DNA of 53,182 nt from Castellaniella sp041675725 (GTDB lineage Bacteria > Pseudomonadota > Gammaproteobacteria > Burkholderiales > Burkholderiaceae_B), in contig NZ_JBAYTI010000013.1 in NCBI RefSeq assembly GCF_041675725.1, positions 1-53,182 of the forward strand, read 5' to 3'. Below the pieces are notes generated by a model. That model was not told where the DNA came from. It was given only the letters and a program-made list of their open reading frames with translations, and made no database searches. Below, one piece after another: positions 50,258 to 53,182 of the stretch. Every line of letters starts with the position of its first letter. Position 1 is the first letter of the stretch. Made by a program: the position numbers and the translations under genes.

Positions 50258-50974
50258 ATGATGGATGCCCTGCATGAAATCCTGACCTCCGGCTGGGGCA
50301 CCATGCTGCTGCGTGGTGCGCTGATGACGGTCTTCATCAGCCTGTGCGGCATCATCCTGGGCCTGCTGATCGGCATCGGCGGGGCGGCGCTCAAGACCGG
50401 CGGGAACAGGCTGTGGCGCGGCCTGGTCAACCTTTATACGCTGATCGTGCGCAGCATCCCCGAGCTGCTCATCATCTATTTGCTGTTCTTTGCCACGGTG
50501 CAGCCAGCGGCCGATCTGGCCGACTGGCTCGACCTGGACGAACTGATGAGTTCGTTCTTTCCGATGCTGGTGGGCATCGTCGCCATTGGCCTGATCTCAG
50601 GTTCGTACAGCGTGGAAGTGTTTCGGGGCGCCCTGACGGCGATCGCCCCCGGTCAGATCGAAGCGGCCCGCGCCATCGGCATGGGCCGCTGGCAATGCCT
50701 GCGGCGCATCACCCTGCCCCAGCTGTTCTGGTATGCCCTGCCTGGCGCGAACAATGTCTGGCAGAACGCGCTCAAGGACACGGCGCTGGTCTCGCTGGTG
50801 GGCCTGGTCGAACTCATGCGCGCGGCCGTGCTGGGCTCCGCGGCCACGCGCGCGCCATTGCCCATGTACGTGCTGGCCGGCCTTCTTTATTTCATCATCG
50901 GTGTGTTCAGCCAAGCGGCATTCGTGTGGGCCGAACGACACTACGGGCGCGGCATGCGCGCATCCCGGGCATGA
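50258..50974 (+). CDS. Polar amino-acid ABC transporter permease (HisQ-like)
   Basis: A 238-residue inner-membrane permease of the HisMQ family. It has the N-terminal TMLLRGALMTVFISLCGIILG, the VRSIPELLIIYLLFF segment, and the EAA coupling loop AIAPGQIEAARAIGMGRWQCLRRITLPQ. Two adjacent ATG codons open the gene. Its stop overlaps the next permease as ATGA, so the two are made together as a heterodimer. Confidence 0.93.
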   Translation: MMDALHEILTSGWGTMLLRGALMTVFISLCGIILGLLIGIGGAALKTGGNRLWRGLVNLYTLIVRSIPELLIIYLLFFATVQPAADLADWLDLDELMSSFFPMLVGIVAIGLISGSYSVEVFRGALTAIAPGQIEAARAIGMGRWQCLRRITLPQLFWYALPGANNVWQNALKDTALVSLVGLVELMRAAVLGSAATRAPLPMYVLAGLLYFIIGVFSQAAFVWAERHYGRGMRASRA

Positions 50975-51657
50975 TCGAGCTCTTCCAGAAGGCAGTGCCC
51001 GTGCTGTTGCAAGGCTTCTGGGTCACGCTGCAAATCGGCCTGGCCGCGATCGTCTTTGCCACCGTGCTGGGCCTGGCGGCGGCCCTGATGCGCGAATCAA
51101 GCCACAGGCCGCTTGCCTGGCTCGCGTTCCTGTACAGCACGGCCTTCAGGGGGACCCCTTTGCTGATCCAGCTGTTCCTGCTCTATTACGGCATCGGCGC
51201 CCTGGAATTCGTGCGAGACCAGCCGGGGCTGTGGTGGCTGTTCAGCGACGGCGCGCGCTGTGCAATCCTGGCGATCTCACTGAACAGCGGCGCTTATATG
51301 AGCGAGGCGATCCGGGGCGGGCTGCAGTCCGTGCCCCAGGGGCAGACGGATGCCGCCACGGCGTTCGGCATGACCGCGGTCCAGGTCTTCAGCCGTATCC
51401 GCTTTCCCCTGGCGCTGCGCCAGGCCTTTCCAGCCTACAGCAATGAGCTCGTACTGGCCATCAAGGGCACCAGCCTGGCGTCGACCATCGCCGTCATGGA
51501 ACTCACGGGCCTTGCCCGCCAGTTGATGAGCCAAAGCTACCTGATCGTCGAAACCTTCATCATCGCCGGGCTGCTGTACCTGGCGATCAACATGACCCTG
51601 CTGGGCTGCGCCTGGCTGGTCGAGATGGCGCTGGGCATGCGCTCACAACCACACTGA
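50971..51657 (+). CDS. Polar amino-acid ABC transporter permease (HisM-like)
   Basis: A 228-residue permease. The family blocks are VLLQGFWVTLQIGLAAIVFATVLG, STAFRGTPLLIQLFLLYYGIG and the EAA loop SVPQGQTDAATAFGMTAVQVFSRIRFPLAL. Start 50971 overlaps the previous stop. The ATP-binding subunit (HisP/GlnQ type) expected after it is missing; the next gene is an oxidoreductase, so the ATPase must be encoded elsewhere. Confidence 0.93.
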   Translation: MIELFQKAVPVLLQGFWVTLQIGLAAIVFATVLGLAAALMRESSHRPLAWLAFLYSTAFRGTPLLIQLFLLYYGIGALEFVRDQPGLWWLFSDGARCAILAISLNSGAYMSEAIRGGLQSVPQGQTDAATAFGMTAVQVFSRIRFPLALRQAFPAYSNELVLAIKGTSLASTIAVMELTGLARQLMSQSYLIVETFIIAGLLYLAINMTLLGCAWLVEMALGMRSQPH

Positions 51658-51750
51658 CGCCGCCCCCCCGGCCGGCACGCGGCGAGTGGCGGGCGCGTAC
51701 GACATTTTGTGTACGACGGATGCTACCATGCTTGGATCCGTCCAAATCCA

Positions 51751-51765
51751 GGAGGCCCCACTCTG
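51751..51765 (+). promoter_or_regulatory. Ribosome-binding site and CTG start codon
   Basis: GGAGG at 51751-51755 lies seven bases before CTG at 51763-51765, ideal spacing for initiation. No ATG, GTG or TTG in the reading frame is better placed. The nearest in-frame alternative upstream is GTG at 51709, which has no Shine-Dalgarno sequence. Confidence 0.55.
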
Positions 51766-53182
51766 AAACACGATCATCCGCCTACCGGGCCGCAATCGCC
51801 CGAGCCAGTCGATTTCCTGCTGATCGGGGGCGGCATCGCAGCCGCCACGGCGGCCCGGACTCTACGCAACGAAGGCGCGCAAGGCTCGATCGTCATGCTG
51901 TGCGCAGAGCCCGAGTACCCGTACAACCGCCCGCCCCTGACCAAATCGTTTTTGGCTGGCGAAACCACCATCGAACAGATGTGGCTGGCAGCCCCAGAGG
52001 ACTACCGGCAGGCCGGCATCGACATTCGGCCCGCCTGCCGGGCCCAGCGCGTTCACCCGGATAAACGCCAGGTCATCGACGCCTCCGGGCACGCCTACCA
52101 TTACGGCCGCTTGCTGTTGGCAAGCGGCGCGCATGCCTGCCGCCTCGACGTGCCGGGCACGGATCTGCCCGGCGTATTCACCTATCGCACGCTTGCAGAT
52201 GCACGCGCCGTGCAGCAGTGGGTCTCGGCGCATCCTGGGCCGGTCGCCATCATCGGGACCAGCTTCATCGCCATGGAGCTGGCCACCACGCTGACCCGGA
52301 TGGGCCTCAAGATCCTATTGTTCGACCGTGCCCAGCGTGTCTTCCCACGCATCCATTCAGACACGCTGTCGGCCTATTTTCTACAGCGCTGCGAACGCTA
52401 CGGCATCGAAGTGCGGCTGAACGAGACGATACGCGGGTTTCACGGCAAGCGGACCGTGACTGCCGTCGAGACCCTGGCCGGCCAAACGATTGCGTGCCGC
52501 ACGGTCATCATGGCCGTGGGGACGGCCGCACAAACCGACTACCTCGAGGGTTCGGGGGTGGCCGTCGGCGATGGCGTGCTGGTCGATGAATTCCTCCAGA
52601 CCAGCCATCCGGATATTTTTGCAGCAGGCGACGTCGCATCCTATCCGGTGCAGGGCGGTCAGCGCCAACGCTCGATGCACTGGCAGAACGCACGCCGGCA
52701 GGGGCAGCTTGCAGCCAAGAACATGCTGGATCAGCGCATCCCGTACACCAGCGTGCTGCATTACTACTGCGATTTTCTGGACTTCAGCTTCACTTTTCTG
52801 GGGCGCAGCGATCATGCGCAGCAGCGCATCGCCCGGGGTACCTTGGCAGACCGCTCGTTTGCGGAGCTATACCTCGAAAACGGCCACGTGATCGGCCTGT
52901 TCTCCACGGGGCGGCCGCCCGAGGAAACGCAAATCGTCAAGCGCCTGATTCGCGATCGCATTCCGATCGGAGGCGCAGAAAGCCAACTGGCTGATGCGTC
53001 TGCGGCACTCGACGGGCTGGCGCGCGAGACCATCCTCATTCTTCAGGGCGGCGCGGCCCTGGGCGCATTCGAATGCGGCGTGATCCGCGCCATGGACGAA
53101 GCCGGGATCATGCCGGGCGTGATCGGTGGCGTGTCCATCGGGGCCATCAACGGCGTCATCATGGCCGGCAACCCAGGCCATA
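51763..53182 (+). CDS. FAD-dependent oxidoreductase fused to a patatin-like phospholipase (3' end outside window)
   Basis: The frame is open from 51763 to the window end (473 codons). Residues 1-410 form a ferredoxin-reductase/AIF-like flavoprotein. They contain an FAD motif LLIGGGIAAATAA (about 19-31), YNRPPLTKSFL, a second Rossmann NAD motif VAIIGTSFIAMELATTL (162-178), the FAD-site DIFAAGDVA (about 284-292) and MHWQNARRQGQLAAKNML. From residue 423 a patatin domain starts in the same frame: QGGAALGAFECGV (oxyanion loop, 428 on) and GVSIGA with the nucleophile Ser458. The catalytic Asp would lie beyond the window. The oxidoreductase part alone would be a normal-length protein, so this is a true fusion unless a sequencing error removed a stop. 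The substrate of either half is unknown. Confidence 0.82.
   Translation, partial: MKHDHPPTGPQSPEPVDFLLIGGGIAAATAARTLRNEGAQGSIVMLCAEPEYPYNRPPLTKSFLAGETTIEQMWLAAPEDYRQAGIDIRPACRAQRVHPDKRQVIDASGHAYHYGRLLLASGAHACRLDVPGTDLPGVFTYRTLADARAVQQWVSAHPGPVAIIGTSFIAMELATTLTRMGLKILLFDRAQRVFPRIHSDTLSAYFLQRCERYGIEVRLNETIRGFHGKRTVTAVETLAGQTIACRTVIMAVGTAAQTDYLEGSGVAVGDGVLVDEFLQTSHPDIFAAGDVASYPVQGGQRQRSMHWQNARRQGQLAAKNMLDQRIPYTSVLHYYCDFLDFSFTFLGRSDHAQQRIARGTLADRSFAELYLENGHVIGLFSTGRPPEETQIVKRLIRDRIPIGGAESQLADASAALDGLARETILILQGGAALGAFECGVIRAMDEAGIMPGVIGGVSIGAINGVIMAGNPGH

Overview
The window is a GC-rich, densely packed piece of a bacterial chromosome. Its gene content and order (ygfZ facing mltG-tmk-holB-tatD, yicC facing rph-rdgB-hemW, a fabA-fabB pair, a liv amino-acid uptake system, oxyR next to recG) point to a betaproteobacterium of the order Burkholderiales, probably an Alcaligenaceae relative of Bordetella, Achromobacter or Castellaniella. 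That placement is inferred from recognised proteins and layout, not from a ribosomal RNA. I see no rRNA, tRNA, insertion sequence, prophage or CRISPR array.

Layout. 1-3453: the end of PEP synthase, an O6-alkylguanine repair protein, smpB, and a ratA-rnfH pair. 3479-6723: three genes of valine/isobutyrate breakdown. 6763-13865: ygfZ, the mltG-tmk-holB-tatD run, an ankyrin-repeat protein, and an SDR-lipoprotein pair. 14092-19987: a small cytochrome c, a redoxin, a slipin-NfeD pair, a DUF488 protein, fumC, an Epd-type dehydrogenase and a glutathione transferase. 20042-27635: a branched-chain amino-acid ABC transporter with two binding proteins, with proC and a VUT-family membrane protein in between; its livG is frameshifted. 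27747-36943: dps, oxyR, recG, a RidA protein, a ferredoxin-NADP reductase, glnA, hemW, rdgB and rph, all on the minus strand. 37018-41309: yicC, an AT-rich gap, and an unusual nitric oxide reductase operon closed by a clear terminator. 41421-49333: two MFS exporters, fabB-fabA, an NRDE protein, a YqeY protein and a KtrA-KtrB type potassium uptake pair. 49405-53182: a polar amino-acid ABC transporter without its ATPase, then a flavin oxidoreductase fused in frame to a patatin-like lipase, cut by the window end.

Most of this is housekeeping. The parts that deserve attention are: (1) the oxidoreductase-patatin fusion at 51763, which seems to begin at a CTG codon behind a perfect Shine-Dalgarno sequence; (2) the nor operon, with an 81-residue two-helix membrane protein, a NorC carrying two haem c sites and a long NorB, without norQ or norD beside it and preceded by an AT-rich leader with FNR-like and Fur-like boxes; (3) the livG frameshift just before Walker B; and (4) a recurring pattern of 12-17 bp duplications placed on the stop or start codons of at least five genes.
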